In this document: piece by piece, positions 1 to 5,885 of the stretch | Position numbering within the stretch: the first letter of the stretch is position 1 | Layout: every line of letters begins with the position of its first letter | Source of the DNA: an uncultured Actinomycetes bacterium | GTDB lineage: Bacteria > Actinomycetota > Thermoleophilia > Miltoncostaeales > Miltoncostaeaceae | Direction of reading: 5' to 3' | Length of the DNA stretch: 13,399 nt | NCBI GenBank assembly: GCA_903928615.1 | Contig: CAIYRJ010000292.1 | Span: forward strand, 1-13,399 | Notes under the pieces: model-generated | What the model was told of the DNA's origin: nothing | The model's input: the letters and a program-made list of their open reading frames with translations, nothing else | Database searches by the model: none | Program-made: the position numbers and the translations under genes

Positions 1-952
1 CCGACCCGTGGCCATCTCGACCACGGCGCGCTCCGGCAATGCGTGGCCCGACCACTCGCTCGTCGACCAGCTCGCGGCCGCCGCCGCGGACACCGTGGTG
101 ATCGCCGAACTCACCTCCACGCACCTGTGCCACATGTCGCGCGTGCACCCCGATGTGGCGGTCGTCACGACCATCCGGCCTGACCACGTGGAGCTCCACG
201 GCGACATCGAGGCCTACGTGGCGGCCAAGCGCCGCCTGGTGGCGGAGCTGGATGCCGACGATCGCGTGGTGCTTCCCACCGACGATGCGGAGACCATCCA
301 CCTCCTCGGCCCCGTGCAGGGCCAGCGCTGGGGCTTTGGTGGCGTGGCTACGGGGCCGGGGGCCTACGCGATGGACGGCGGCGCGCTGCTCATCAGCCCG
401 GATGCCGAGATTCGGGTGCCCACGGCACTCGAGGGACCGCTGCTCAGGTGCGGGCTTGCCGCGGCATCGGCCGCACTCGCGCTCGGCATCGATGCCAACC
501 AGGTCGGCGCCGGCCTGCAGGAGATCCACCCGGTTGGGCACCGCCAGGACCCGCGGCCCGGGCCCCGGGGCATCACGATCGTGGACGACACCATGGCGGC
601 CACGCCGGTGAAGGTGCGGGCTGCCCTCGAGCGTTTCGGCGCCCCCGGCCTGGTGCTCGTGCTCGGAGGCGATGACGCGCTCGCGGGCGCCCCCGTGCAC
701 GCGTCACCCGAGGAGGAGGCGCTGCTCGCCGAGACCCTCGCCCTCGCGCGTCAGGGCGCGGCCACGATCGTGGCATTCGGGCCCGCGCGTCGCAGGATCC
801 TCCCCCACATCGCGGTCGACCTGGAGGCCGACGACATTGACGCCGCGATCTCGGGAGCGGTGGATGCATGCCCGGATGGGGGCACGGTGCTGGTGAGCCC
901 GATGTTCCCCCTCACCCCCGCCGAGCGCGAGGTGGCAGCCGGCCTGGCCTAG
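1..952 (+). CDS. MurD-like Mur ligase, 5'-truncated by the window edge
   Basis: This is the C-terminal two thirds of an ATP-dependent Mur ligase, most like MurD, which adds D-Glu to UDP-MurNAc-L-Ala in the cytoplasm. The frame is open to the left edge. The GTG at 8 is probably not the start, because the P-loop (GTxGK[ST]) that every Mur ligase carries must lie upstream. Counting from that GTG, residues 34-41 (AELTSTHL) match the MurD ELSSFQLE stretch. TIRPDHVELHG (55-65) matches the NVTxDHxDRHG motif, and K74 in YVAAKRR is at the carbamylated-Lys position. HPVGHRQDP matches the LPHRxE motif, VDDTMAATPVK matches NDSKATN, and VLGGDD begins the C-terminal domain. Several signature residues differ from textbook MurD: Asn to Thr before DH, and DTMAAT for DSKATN. 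It may therefore be a diverged paralogue. The stop TAG (950-952) interlocks with that of the opposing gene. Confidence 0.75.
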   Translation, partial: RPVAISTTARSGNAWPDHSLVDQLAAAAADTVVIAELTSTHLCHMSRVHPDVAVVTTIRPDHVELHGDIEAYVAAKRRLVAELDADDRVVLPTDDAETIHLLGPVQGQRWGFGGVATGPGAYAMDGGALLISPDAEIRVPTALEGPLLRCGLAAASAALALGIDANQVGAGLQEIHPVGHRQDPRPGPRGITIVDDTMAATPVKVRAALERFGAPGLVLVLGGDDALAGAPVHASPEEEALLAETLALARQGAATIVAFGPARRRILPHIAVDLEADDIDAAISGAVDACPDGGTVLVSPMFPLTPAEREVAAGLA

Positions 953-1509
953 GTGGGCGACAGGCGCGTGCGCCCGGGCTGGCGCAGGCGCACCATCTGA
1001 CCGCCGTTCTCGCGGTACTGCCCCACCCATGCCAGCGGCGGCGAATACGAGTGCACCGAGATCGCCGGCTCCCCCTCGAAGTGCTCCACCCGGTGGATGT
1101 ACCCGAACGGCCCCTCCTGGGTCTCCCCGGGGCGGATCACGTGGCTCGTATCCGGCTGGTACACGTGCATGTGGTGCTCGCGGATCGCCCCATCTGCCAC
1201 GCAGATCCCCACCTCGGATATGTCATGGTCGTGGAACCCGGTTTCCTGCCCCGGGAGCCACGAGAGCACCCAGATGTCGACGTAGTCGTTCTCGAACACC
1301 AGGCGGTAGTCGCGGTACTCCTCGCACACGGCCACGTAGTCGCGCCACAGGCCGCTCTCGACGATGCGCCTGCTGATGTCCGCAAGGGCGGGAGCGTGCA
1401 GTTGGCGATCGATGTCGGCGAGGAAGCCCAAGCCCTCGGGAAGCTCGGGAAAGGGCCACTTCGGCTCGGGGATGGGCCACGAGGGGCGTGGGCGGGAGAC
1501 GGTGGTCAC
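949..1509 (-). CDS. Cysteine dioxygenase-type (thiol dioxygenase) cupin
   Basis: This 186-aa protein belongs to the cysteine dioxygenase type I cupin family, whose members use non-haem Fe(II) and O2 to oxidise a thiol to a sulfinate. The HxH iron pair is H93 and H95 in GFHDHD. The third ligand is probably H139 in GYIHRVEH. The segment SVHSYSPPL (151-159) matches the family SLHxYSPP motif and supplies H153 and Y155, equivalent to catalytic His155 and Tyr157 of mammalian enzymes. Length is close to the usual 160-200 aa. The N-terminus is rich in Pro and Trp. The GTG start at 1509 is supported by AGGAG (1515-1519), 5 nt upstream. A possible -10 (TAGTGT, 1540-1545) lies above it. Substrate could be cysteine, 3-mercaptopropionate or another thiol, and sequence alone does not decide. 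It is divergent from the gene at 1622. Confidence 0.85.
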   Translation of the reverse strand: MTTVSRPRPSWPIPEPKWPFPELPEGLGFLADIDRQLHAPALADISRRIVESGLWRDYVAVCEEYRDYRLVFENDYVDIWVLSWLPGQETGFHDHDISEVGICVADGAIREHHMHVYQPDTSHVIRPGETQEGPFGYIHRVEHFEGEPAISVHSYSPPLAWVGQYRENGGQMVRLRQPGRTRLSPT

Positions 1510-1539
1510 GGTGGACTCCTGTGTGGCTGCCGTTGCACG

Positions 1540-1545
1540 ACACTA
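1540..1545 (-). promoter_or_regulatory. Possible -10 box for the cysteine dioxygenase-like gene
   Basis: On the minus strand TAGTGT fits the TANNNT -10 pattern. Initiation about 7 nt downstream would give a leader of roughly 24 nt that contains the AGGAG Shine-Dalgarno. No convincing -35 box is seen. Confidence 0.35.
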
Positions 1546-1600
1546 CGCCCCCCGGCGGCTGAGGCCTGCGGCATCCGGTACGCCTGATGCGCGAATGTGA

Positions 1601-1621
1601 GGGCGACTACTTTTTCGCCCC
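1601..1621 (+). promoter_or_regulatory. Hairpin overlapping a possible -10 before the 1622 gene
   Basis: GGGCGA at 1601-1606 and TCGCCC at 1615-1620 form a perfect 6-bp inverted repeat around an 8-nt CTACTTTT loop, ending 1 nt before the GTG at 1622. TACTTT at 1608-1613 fits TANNNT and lies 8 nt before the GTG. No Shine-Dalgarno is present, so a leaderless start is plausible. Alternatively the dyad binds a protein over the -10 element. Confidence 0.35.
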
Positions 1622-2071
1622 GTGACCACCGCGCCCGTGATCAACGCGCTCGTTCCCTTCTCCACCCGCCTCGGCGACGACGGCCTCGTGCACGTGCGGG
1701 CATGGAATACCCCCGCCGGACCGGCCGCGATCCTCGCCGAGCTCGACTGGGCGCTGCTCGTGGAGGACCCCGCTGACGCCTACTACGGCCCCGGGCTCCT
1801 CACCTATCCCGGGTACGCGCTGCCCGCAGCGGGCGCGGTGATGGCTGCAGCCGGAATCGTCGACCCCCTCATGGTCGTGCGGCTCCCCGACCCGCCCGGG
1901 GAGCGGCTGGTGCGGGTGACCGATCCCGACGATCCCTTCGGCTGGCCGGACATCTCCCTCCAGGAGGCCTCACGCCTCATGCCCGGTGCGGACATCTCGG
2001 CCCCGCCGCCGGGCGCCTACATCAGGAGGGTCGTGGAGGCGTGGGCGGCCATGGGATCGCTCCCGGGTTGA
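1622..2071 (+). CDS. Hypothetical protein, 149 aa, unrecognised
   Basis: I do not recognise this family. The product is acidic and Pro-, Gly- and Ala-rich, without a signal peptide or an obvious membrane span, so it is likely cytosolic. Visible stretches are VHVRAWNTPAG (23-33), AELDWALLVEDPADAYYGPG (39-58) and a C-terminal helix around YIRRVVEAWAAM. No Cys, zinc motif or P-loop is seen. The frame is well supported: third codon positions are almost all G or C, and it is not merely the reverse complement of another gene. The GTG start has no Shine-Dalgarno but has TACTTT 8 nt upstream, consistent with leaderless translation. It is divergent from the cysteine dioxygenase-like gene (112-bp gap) and ends 18 bp before the stop of the RraA-like gene. 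This is the only convergent pair here without an interlocked stop. Confidence 0.65.
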   Translation: MTTAPVINALVPFSTRLGDDGLVHVRAWNTPAGPAAILAELDWALLVEDPADAYYGPGLLTYPGYALPAAGAVMAAAGIVDPLMVVRLPDPPGERLVRVTDPDDPFGWPDISLQEASRLMPGADISAPPPGAYIRRVVEAWAAMGSLPG

Positions 2072-2089
2072 GGCAGGTCCGGGGGGCCA

Positions 2090-2707
2090 TCATGCGCCGC
2101 GGATGCGTCGCACGGCCTCGGCATCGTCGGCTTCGATCTGACGCGCGGCGGCCACGATGTCGTGGCGCTCATCCCATGGCACTGCGATGAGGCCGGCCTC
2201 GTCGACGTACACCCAGTCCCCCGGGGTGACCGTCACGCCTCCGAACGTCACGATGCCCCCGACCTCGACCACCTGCAGCAGGTCGCCGCTGGCGCGCGGC
2301 GTCTCGCCCAGGGCCCAGACGCCCGCCCGGTAGCTCGCCGCCTCGGCACGGTCGCGGATCGCCCCCCACGCGATGATGCCCGCTGCCCCGAGCTCCTCGA
2401 GAGCCGCGAGCTTCTTGCCGCCGGCCACCGCCTCACCTGGGGCGTCGGGAGCGGCGATCACCACCACCGCGCCATCGGGCACCTCTGCCAGGGCGCGCTC
2501 GGCGGCCGCGGCGAGGTCGTGATCGGGGATGTCGTCGCGGCGCGGGCCGAAGCGAATGGTGGCCGCAGGGCCCGCGGTCACCTGCCCCGGGCGCGCAGGC
2601 ATGAGTCCCACCGCATGACACCTGTGCGGATGGCGCCGCGCCATGGCATCGCACAGGGAGGCGCTGGTGACGCCCTGCGTGAGGTCATCCGCCTCGCTGG
2701 AACCCAT
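2090..2707 (-). CDS. RraA-like / HMG aldolase-family protein
   Basis: This 205-aa protein belongs to the RraA-like fold, which includes 4-hydroxy-4-methyl-2-oxoglutarate aldolases, oxaloacetate decarboxylases and the RNase E regulator RraA. The core motif is visible: a Gly-rich AVAGGKKLAALEELGAAGII (94-112), then WGAIRD (114-119), in which Arg118-Asp119 match the conserved R-D pair that positions substrate and metal. Next come ETPRASGD, where the family has a tP segment, GGIVTFGGVTVTPGDWVYVD (150-169) and GLIAVP. The usual (V)DGxxRD is changed to WGAIRD, so an Asp is replaced by Trp. An upstream ATG at 2812 would overlap the divergent YciI-like gene. I prefer the ATG at 2707, because GGGAGG (2712-2717) lies 4 nt before it and the product length fits the family. 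Without RNase E context, an aldolase or decarboxylase role is more likely than RNase regulation. Confidence 0.75.
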   Translation of the reverse strand: MGSSEADDLTQGVTSASLCDAMARRHPHRCHAVGLMPARPGQVTAGPAATIRFGPRRDDIPDHDLAAAAERALAEVPDGAVVVIAAPDAPGEAVAGGKKLAALEELGAAGIIAWGAIRDRAEAASYRAGVWALGETPRASGDLLQVVEVGGIVTFGGVTVTPGDWVYVDEAGLIAVPWDERHDIVAAARQIEADDAEAVRRIRGA

Positions 2708-2711
2708 GCCG

Positions 2712-2717
2712 CCTCCC
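2712..2717 (-). promoter_or_regulatory. Shine-Dalgarno deciding the RraA-like start
   Basis: On the minus strand GGGAGG stands 4 nt before the ATG at 2707. It argues against the longer frame from 2812, which would run through the divergent gene's leader and first codons. Confidence 0.6.
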
Positions 2718-2762
2718 GTGGCCGTGTGGGAGGATGCGTCGCCCAGCGACCCAGGAGCCCCG

Positions 2763-3044
2763 ATGCAGTCCGAGACCCATTTCCTCCTGATGTACGAGTA
2801 CGTCGAGGACATCCTCGAGCGGCGCGCACCTTACCGGGACGCGCATCTCGCGAACCTCCAGCGGCTGAAGGACGAGGGGCGCGTGCTCATGGCGGGGGCG
2901 CTCGGCGATCCCGTCACCGGCGCCGCGATCGTCTTCGCTCCGTGCTCGGCGGAGGAGGTGGGTGAGTACGTGCTCCGCGACCCCTACTACGAGGCGGGGC
3001 TCATCACCGACTGGCGCGCCGTGCCCTGGAACGTGGTGATCTAG
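2763..3044 (+). CDS. YciI-like protein, 93 aa
   Basis: This is a YciI-family protein, a small dimeric ferredoxin-like alpha/beta fold related to muconolactone isomerase and of mostly unknown function. Family features seen are a beta strand HFLLMYEYVED (6-16), the helix RRAPYRDAHLANLQRLKDEG (20-39) with conserved His28, AGALGDPVTGAAIVF (44-58) and SAEEVGEYVLRDPYYEAGL (62-80) with the typical DPY at 73-75. The His/Asp pair is the putative active site of the family. The ATG at 2763 is chosen over upstream in-frame codons because AGGAG (2753-2757) sits 5 nt before it and homologues have this length. It is divergent from the RraA-like gene across 55 bp. Its TAG stop interlocks with that of the lytic transglycosylase gene. 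Confidence 0.8.
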   Translation: MQSETHFLLMYEYVEDILERRAPYRDAHLANLQRLKDEGRVLMAGALGDPVTGAAIVFAPCSAEEVGEYVLRDPYYEAGLITDWRAVPWNVVI

Positions 3045-3652
3045 GCCGCCGGACCCAGGCGCTCGCCGTACGCCTCGCGGTAGATCGGCCAGGCGGCGAG
3101 CACATCGGTGACGTACTTGCGCGTCTCGTCGAAGGGGATGTCCTCGGGCACGCGCAGCTCCGTGCCCTTGGCGACGGCCGAGGCTCGCCACTTCCGCATG
3201 TTGTCCGGGCCGGCGTTGTACGCCGCGAGCGCGGCGGGCACCGAGCCGTCATGCATGTCGATGAGATACCGGAGGTACCACGACCCGTAGCTGATGTTCA
3301 CCTCGGGATCCCGGATGTCGCGCGCGTTGCCCGGCGGGGGGTCCGCCTGCGATGCGATGAAGCGGGCGGTGGACGGCAGCACCTGCATGAGCCCCACGGC
3401 CCCCTTGGGCGACTCCGCATTGGGGTCGTAATCGCTCTCGCGCCAGATGACGGAGGCCACGAGCGCCGGATCGAGCCCGTTCAGGCGGGCGTCGCGATTG
3501 ATCGCGGCGTCGTACTCGAGGGGGTGCAGCCAGCGCGCGTACCACGACGGCTTCGACTGGTGGATCGACAGCCCCACCGCGACCAGCGCGGCGATGATGA
3601 GCAGGAAGACGAGCACCCGCCGCCCCCGGCCGCGGCGCCTGCGACGCGCCAT
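3041..3652 (-). CDS. Membrane-anchored SLT-type lytic transglycosylase
   Basis: This 203-aa enzyme would cleave peptidoglycan glycan strands, forming 1,6-anhydro-MurNAc ends, on the outer face of the membrane. A basic stretch (ARRRRRGRGRR, 2-12) precedes one hydrophobic span (about 13-29, VLVFLLIIAALVAVGLS), giving an N-in signal anchor. The catalytic domain follows: ALVASVIWRESDYDP (63-77) holds the catalytic Glu72, then GAVGLMQVLPSTA (84-96), and AALAAYNAGP (140-149). These are the ES, GLMQ and AYN motifs of family 1 transglycosylases. Its ATG (3652-3650) shares one base with the coaE stop in a TGATG overlap, and no good Shine-Dalgarno is present, so translation is probably coupled to coaE. 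An ATG at 3697 would overlap coaE further and is less likely. The stop interlocks with the YciI-like gene. Confidence 0.9.
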   Translation of the reverse strand: MARRRRRGRGRRVLVFLLIIAALVAVGLSIHQSKPSWYARWLHPLEYDAAINRDARLNGLDPALVASVIWRESDYDPNAESPKGAVGLMQVLPSTARFIASQADPPPGNARDIRDPEVNISYGSWYLRYLIDMHDGSVPAALAAYNAGPDNMRKWRASAVAKGTELRVPEDIPFDETRKYVTDVLAAWPIYREAYGERLGPAA

Positions 3653-4257
3653 CAGGAGCCCGCAGCCGAGTAGCGGTCGATCACCGACTGCACCCATGCG
3701 CCGAGGTCGTCGACGGAGCCGTCATTGACGTAGGCCATGTCCGCGCGCGCCACCTTCTCCGCTTCGGGCATCTGGCGCGCGCTGCGCTCGTCGAAGTCCT
3801 GCCCGCGCTCCTCGACGCGCCTGCGGCGCACGTCGTCGGGCGCCGTCACCACGAGCACGGCGTCGAACAGGTCCCCCAGGCCGGCCTCGAACAGCAGGGG
3901 GACCTCGCACACGAGGACCGGCGGCACGGGATCGGCTGCGCGCTGCTCCACCACCCACGCCTCCCGCGCCACGCCTATGCGCGGATAGAGCAGGCGCTCG
4001 AGGAACCCGAGGCCGTCGCCGGCGAACGCCGCCTCGCCGAGCGCCGGGCGATCCACCGACCCATCAGCCGCGATGACGGCGTCCCCGAAGCGATCCCGGA
4101 CGGCAGACACCACCTCCGGGTCGGCGTAGAGGCGGTGCACCACGTCGTCCGACGACAGCACCGCGGCGCCCCGCGCGGCAAACGCGCGGAGCGCCTCGGA
4201 CTTGCCCGAGCCGATCCCCCCGGTCAGGCCGAGGCAGGGCGGCTCGGGCGTGGTCCG
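3652..4257 (-). CDS. coaE: Dephospho-CoA kinase (CoaE), start codon unclear
   Basis: CoaE phosphorylates the ribose 3'-OH of dephospho-CoA with ATP, the last step of coenzyme A synthesis. Counting from 4257, the P-loop GGIGSGKS is at 13-20, preceded by the usual strand CLGLT. SSDDVVHRLY follows with the acidic and His residues typical of the CoA-binding part. EVPLLFEAGLGDLFDAVLVV matches the family VPLLFE...FD segment. RRRRVEERG is the lid, and VNDGSVDDL matches the C-terminal NDGS motif. The 201-aa length is normal for the family. The oddity is the start. No ATG, GTG or TTG occurs in this frame between the rpsA stop and the P-loop. The first upstream one, ATG at 4452, would add 65 Arg/Ser/Pro-rich residues read out of frame from the rpsA tail. 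The coordinate given is only the first in-frame codon after the rpsA stop. Initiation could use ACG (4251) or CTG (4227), or reinitiate after rpsA. Confidence 0.85.
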   Translation of the reverse strand, partial: RTTPEPPCLGLTGGIGSGKSEALRAFAARGAAVLSSDDVVHRLYADPEVVSAVRDRFGDAVIAADGSVDRPALGEAAFAGDGLGFLERLLYPRIGVAREAWVVEQRAADPVPPVLVCEVPLLFEAGLGDLFDAVLVVTAPDDVRRRRVEERGQDFDERSARQMPEAEKVARADMAYVNDGSVDDLGAWVQSVIDRYSAAGS

Positions 4258-4258
4258 G

Positions 4259-5590
4259 TCAGGCCTCGTGCTCGCCGTCTGCCGCCTCGACGGCCTCGGC
4301 CACTGCCTCGTCGGCCGCCTCCTCGACGACCTCCGCCACGGCTTCCTCGAGGACGGCTTCCGCGATGGCCTCCTCCACTGCCTCGACGGCCGCCTCGGCC
4401 TCGATGGCTGCGGGCTCGTCGTACGACACCGAGGCCACCTCGGCGTAGTCACCCTCGGGCGCGGGGGTGACCCGCTTCAGCGACAGCGACAGGCGGCGGC
4501 GCTCGGGGTCGATCTCGATGATCCGCACCTCGAGCTCGTCGCCCTGGTTCACGACCTCGCGCGGGTTCTCGACGTGGTGCTCGGCCAGCTCGGAAATGTG
4601 CACGAGCCCCTCGACCCCCGCGTGGATCTCGACGAAGGCGCCGAACGTGACCACCTTGGTGACCTTGCCCGGGACGATGTCGTTGATCTGGTAGGTCTCG
4701 ATGACGCTCTGCCACGGGTCTGCCTGGGTCTGCTTGAGGCCCAGGGAGATGCGCTGGCGGTCGCGATCGATGTCGAGCACCTTCACGGTGACCTTCTCGC
4801 CGACGTTCAGCACCTCGGACGGGTGATTCACGTGGCTCCACGACAGCTCCGAGATGTGGATGAGGCCGTCGATGCCGTCGAGGTCGACGAACGCGCCGAA
4901 GTCGACGATGTTGGAGATGACGCCCTCCACCACCTTGCCGGGCTCCAGATCATCGAGGATGCGCTGGCGCACCTCGCGGCGCTCGTGCTCGAGCACGGCG
5001 CGACGGGAGAGCACGACGTTGTTGCGGCTGCGGTTGAGCTCGATGACCTTGCACTCGAGCTTCTGGCCCATGAACTCGTCGAGGTCCTGCACCCGGCGGA
5101 TGTCCACGAGGGACGCGGGAAGGAAGCCGCGCACTCCCAGGTCGAGGATGAGGCCGCCCTTGACCACCTCGATGACGGTGCCCTCGACGGTCTCGCCGGC
5201 GGTGGATGCCGCCTCGATGCGCTTCCACGCCTTCTCGAAGCGGGCGCGCTTCTTGGAGAGGATCAGGCGGCCGTCCTGGTCCTCCTTCTGCATCACCAGG
5301 GCGTCGATCATCTCGCCCAGCTGCACCTCGTCGGCGACGTTGACCGACTTGCGGATCGACAGCTCGTTGAGCGGGATCACGCCCTCGCTCTTGTACCCGA
5401 TGTCGACGAGAACCTCGTCCTTGTCGATGCGGACCACGCGTCCGCTCACCACGTCACCCTCGCCGAACTCGGGGATCGTGATGTCGTAGTTGGGGACCTG
5501 CTTGCCGTCGACCTCGATGTACTCGGGGCCCTCCAGCACGAAGACCGGGGCGTCCGGGTCGATGCTGATCACGTCGTCGGTGGTGCTCAT
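4259..5590 (-). CDS. rpsA: 30S ribosomal protein S1
   Basis: This 443-aa protein is ribosomal S1, which binds mRNA on the 30S subunit and helps unfold structured or leaderless messages. Four S1 OB-fold repeats are seen at roughly 44-116, 132-198, 217-286 and 304-372. Repeats 3 and 4 carry the classic FGAFVxxxxxxGLxHISEL pattern. Four repeats instead of the six of E. coli is normal for actinobacteria. After residue 396 comes a low-complexity Glu/Ala/Val tail. The ATG at 5590 is chosen because the upstream in-frame codons encode no S1-like sequence. The nearest purine-rich stretch (AAGGA) is about 14 nt away, so there is no proper Shine-Dalgarno. A possible promoter (AATGTA on the plus strand, 5666-5671) and a leader hairpin precede it. 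The TGA stop overlaps the unclear start region of coaE. Confidence 0.95.
   Translation of the reverse strand: MSTTDDVISIDPDAPVFVLEGPEYIEVDGKQVPNYDITIPEFGEGDVVSGRVVRIDKDEVLVDIGYKSEGVIPLNELSIRKSVNVADEVQLGEMIDALVMQKEDQDGRLILSKKRARFEKAWKRIEAASTAGETVEGTVIEVVKGGLILDLGVRGFLPASLVDIRRVQDLDEFMGQKLECKVIELNRSRNNVVLSRRAVLEHERREVRQRILDDLEPGKVVEGVISNIVDFGAFVDLDGIDGLIHISELSWSHVNHPSEVLNVGEKVTVKVLDIDRDRQRISLGLKQTQADPWQSVIETYQINDIVPGKVTKVVTFGAFVEIHAGVEGLVHISELAEHHVENPREVVNQGDELEVRIIEIDPERRRLSLSLKRVTPAPEGDYAEVASVSYDEPAAIEAEAAVEAVEEAIAEAVLEEAVAEVVEEAADEAVAEAVEAADGEHEA
4270..4405 (-). repeat. Low-complexity Glu/Ala tail of rpsA
   Basis: The 3' end of rpsA is a degenerate run of GAG, GCC, GTC and GCG codons encoding short EEAxAEAV-like units, for example EEAIAEAVLEEAVAEVVEEA. 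It probably forms a charged helix or a disordered acidic tail. Read in the coaE frame, the same DNA gives an Arg/Ser/Pro-rich sequence. The repetitiveness makes replication slippage, or assembly error, more likely here than elsewhere in the window. Confidence 0.6.
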
Positions 5591-5647
5591 CGTCTGTGTG
5601 GTTGTCCTTGCTGGTCCGGATGCGCGCGCGAACGCGGCACCCGGGGT

Positions 5648-5671
5648 CGGGTTGCGGAACCCGGCAATGTA
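5648..5671 (-). promoter_or_regulatory. Possible rpsA promoter and leader hairpin
   Basis: On the minus strand TACATT (5671-5666) fits a -10 box and lies 7 nt after the stop of the J-domain gene. It is followed by an inverted repeat, CGGGTT-CCGC-AACCCG (5663-5648), a 6-bp stem with a 4-nt loop at what would be the 5' end of a leader of about 70 nt. No U-run follows, so it is not a standard terminator. A weak Shine-Dalgarno plus a structured leader resembles E. coli rpsA, where S1 represses its own translation. That parallel is inference. Confidence 0.4.
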
Positions 5672-5678
5672 GTGGAAA

Positions 5679-5885
5679 TCAGGGGCCGAGCAGAACCCGT
5701 CGGGCCCACGTGATGCGCACCAGCTGGCGGGCGCCATCAACCTCATCGGCGCAGGCGATCTCGCGCAGCACCGTGAAGGCCGCCTCGATGACCTCCGCCC
5801 GCGCCTCCGGGTGCACCTCGAGCACGCGATGCGGGTCGAGGCCGGGCTCGGGCGGCTCGGGAGCCGTGGGGCCCGCGGTGCTCAC
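5679..5885 (-). CDS. J-domain-like mini-protein lacking the HPD motif, 68 aa
   Basis: This small protein is almost entirely a degenerate DnaJ-type J-domain. After a Pro-rich N-terminus, DPHRVLEVHPEARAEVIEAA (about 17-36) matches the J-domain opening DxYxVLGVxPxAxxxEIxxAY, helices I to II. RQLVRITWARRVLLGP at the C-terminus matches helix III (xxIxxAYxVLxDP). The loop between them has REIACADEVD where a working J-domain has the HPD tripeptide that activates DnaK, so it cannot act as a normal co-chaperone. The GTG start (5885-5883) overlaps the polA TGA as GTGA, the classic 4-base overlap of coupled genes, and this supports a real gene. A longer frame from 6011 would read through polA and is rejected. 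It might bind a partner structurally. Function is unknown. Confidence 0.65.
   Translation of the reverse strand: MSTAGPTAPEPPEPGLDPHRVLEVHPEARAEVIEAAFTVLREIACADEVDGARQLVRITWARRVLLGP

Noticed and set aside
2162-2965. A plus-strand frame of 267 codons opposite the RraA-like gene and running into the YciI-like gene
   Set aside because: The sense-strand RraA-like and YciI-like products have family motifs and Shine-Dalgarno sites. This frame gives a His/Arg-rich product without any motif.
3652-4452. A full 266-aa CoaE starting at ATG 4452
   Set aside because: The first 65 residues are Arg/Ser/Pro-rich and encoded by the repetitive rpsA tail in another frame, with no resemblance to CoaE. I kept only the CoaE part and reported the start as unresolved.
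4202-5713. A plus-strand open frame of about 503 codons opposite rpsA
   Set aside because: It mirrors rpsA codons (Leu/Asp/Val-rich from reverse-complemented Glu and Val codons). rpsA has four clear S1 domains, and this frame has none.
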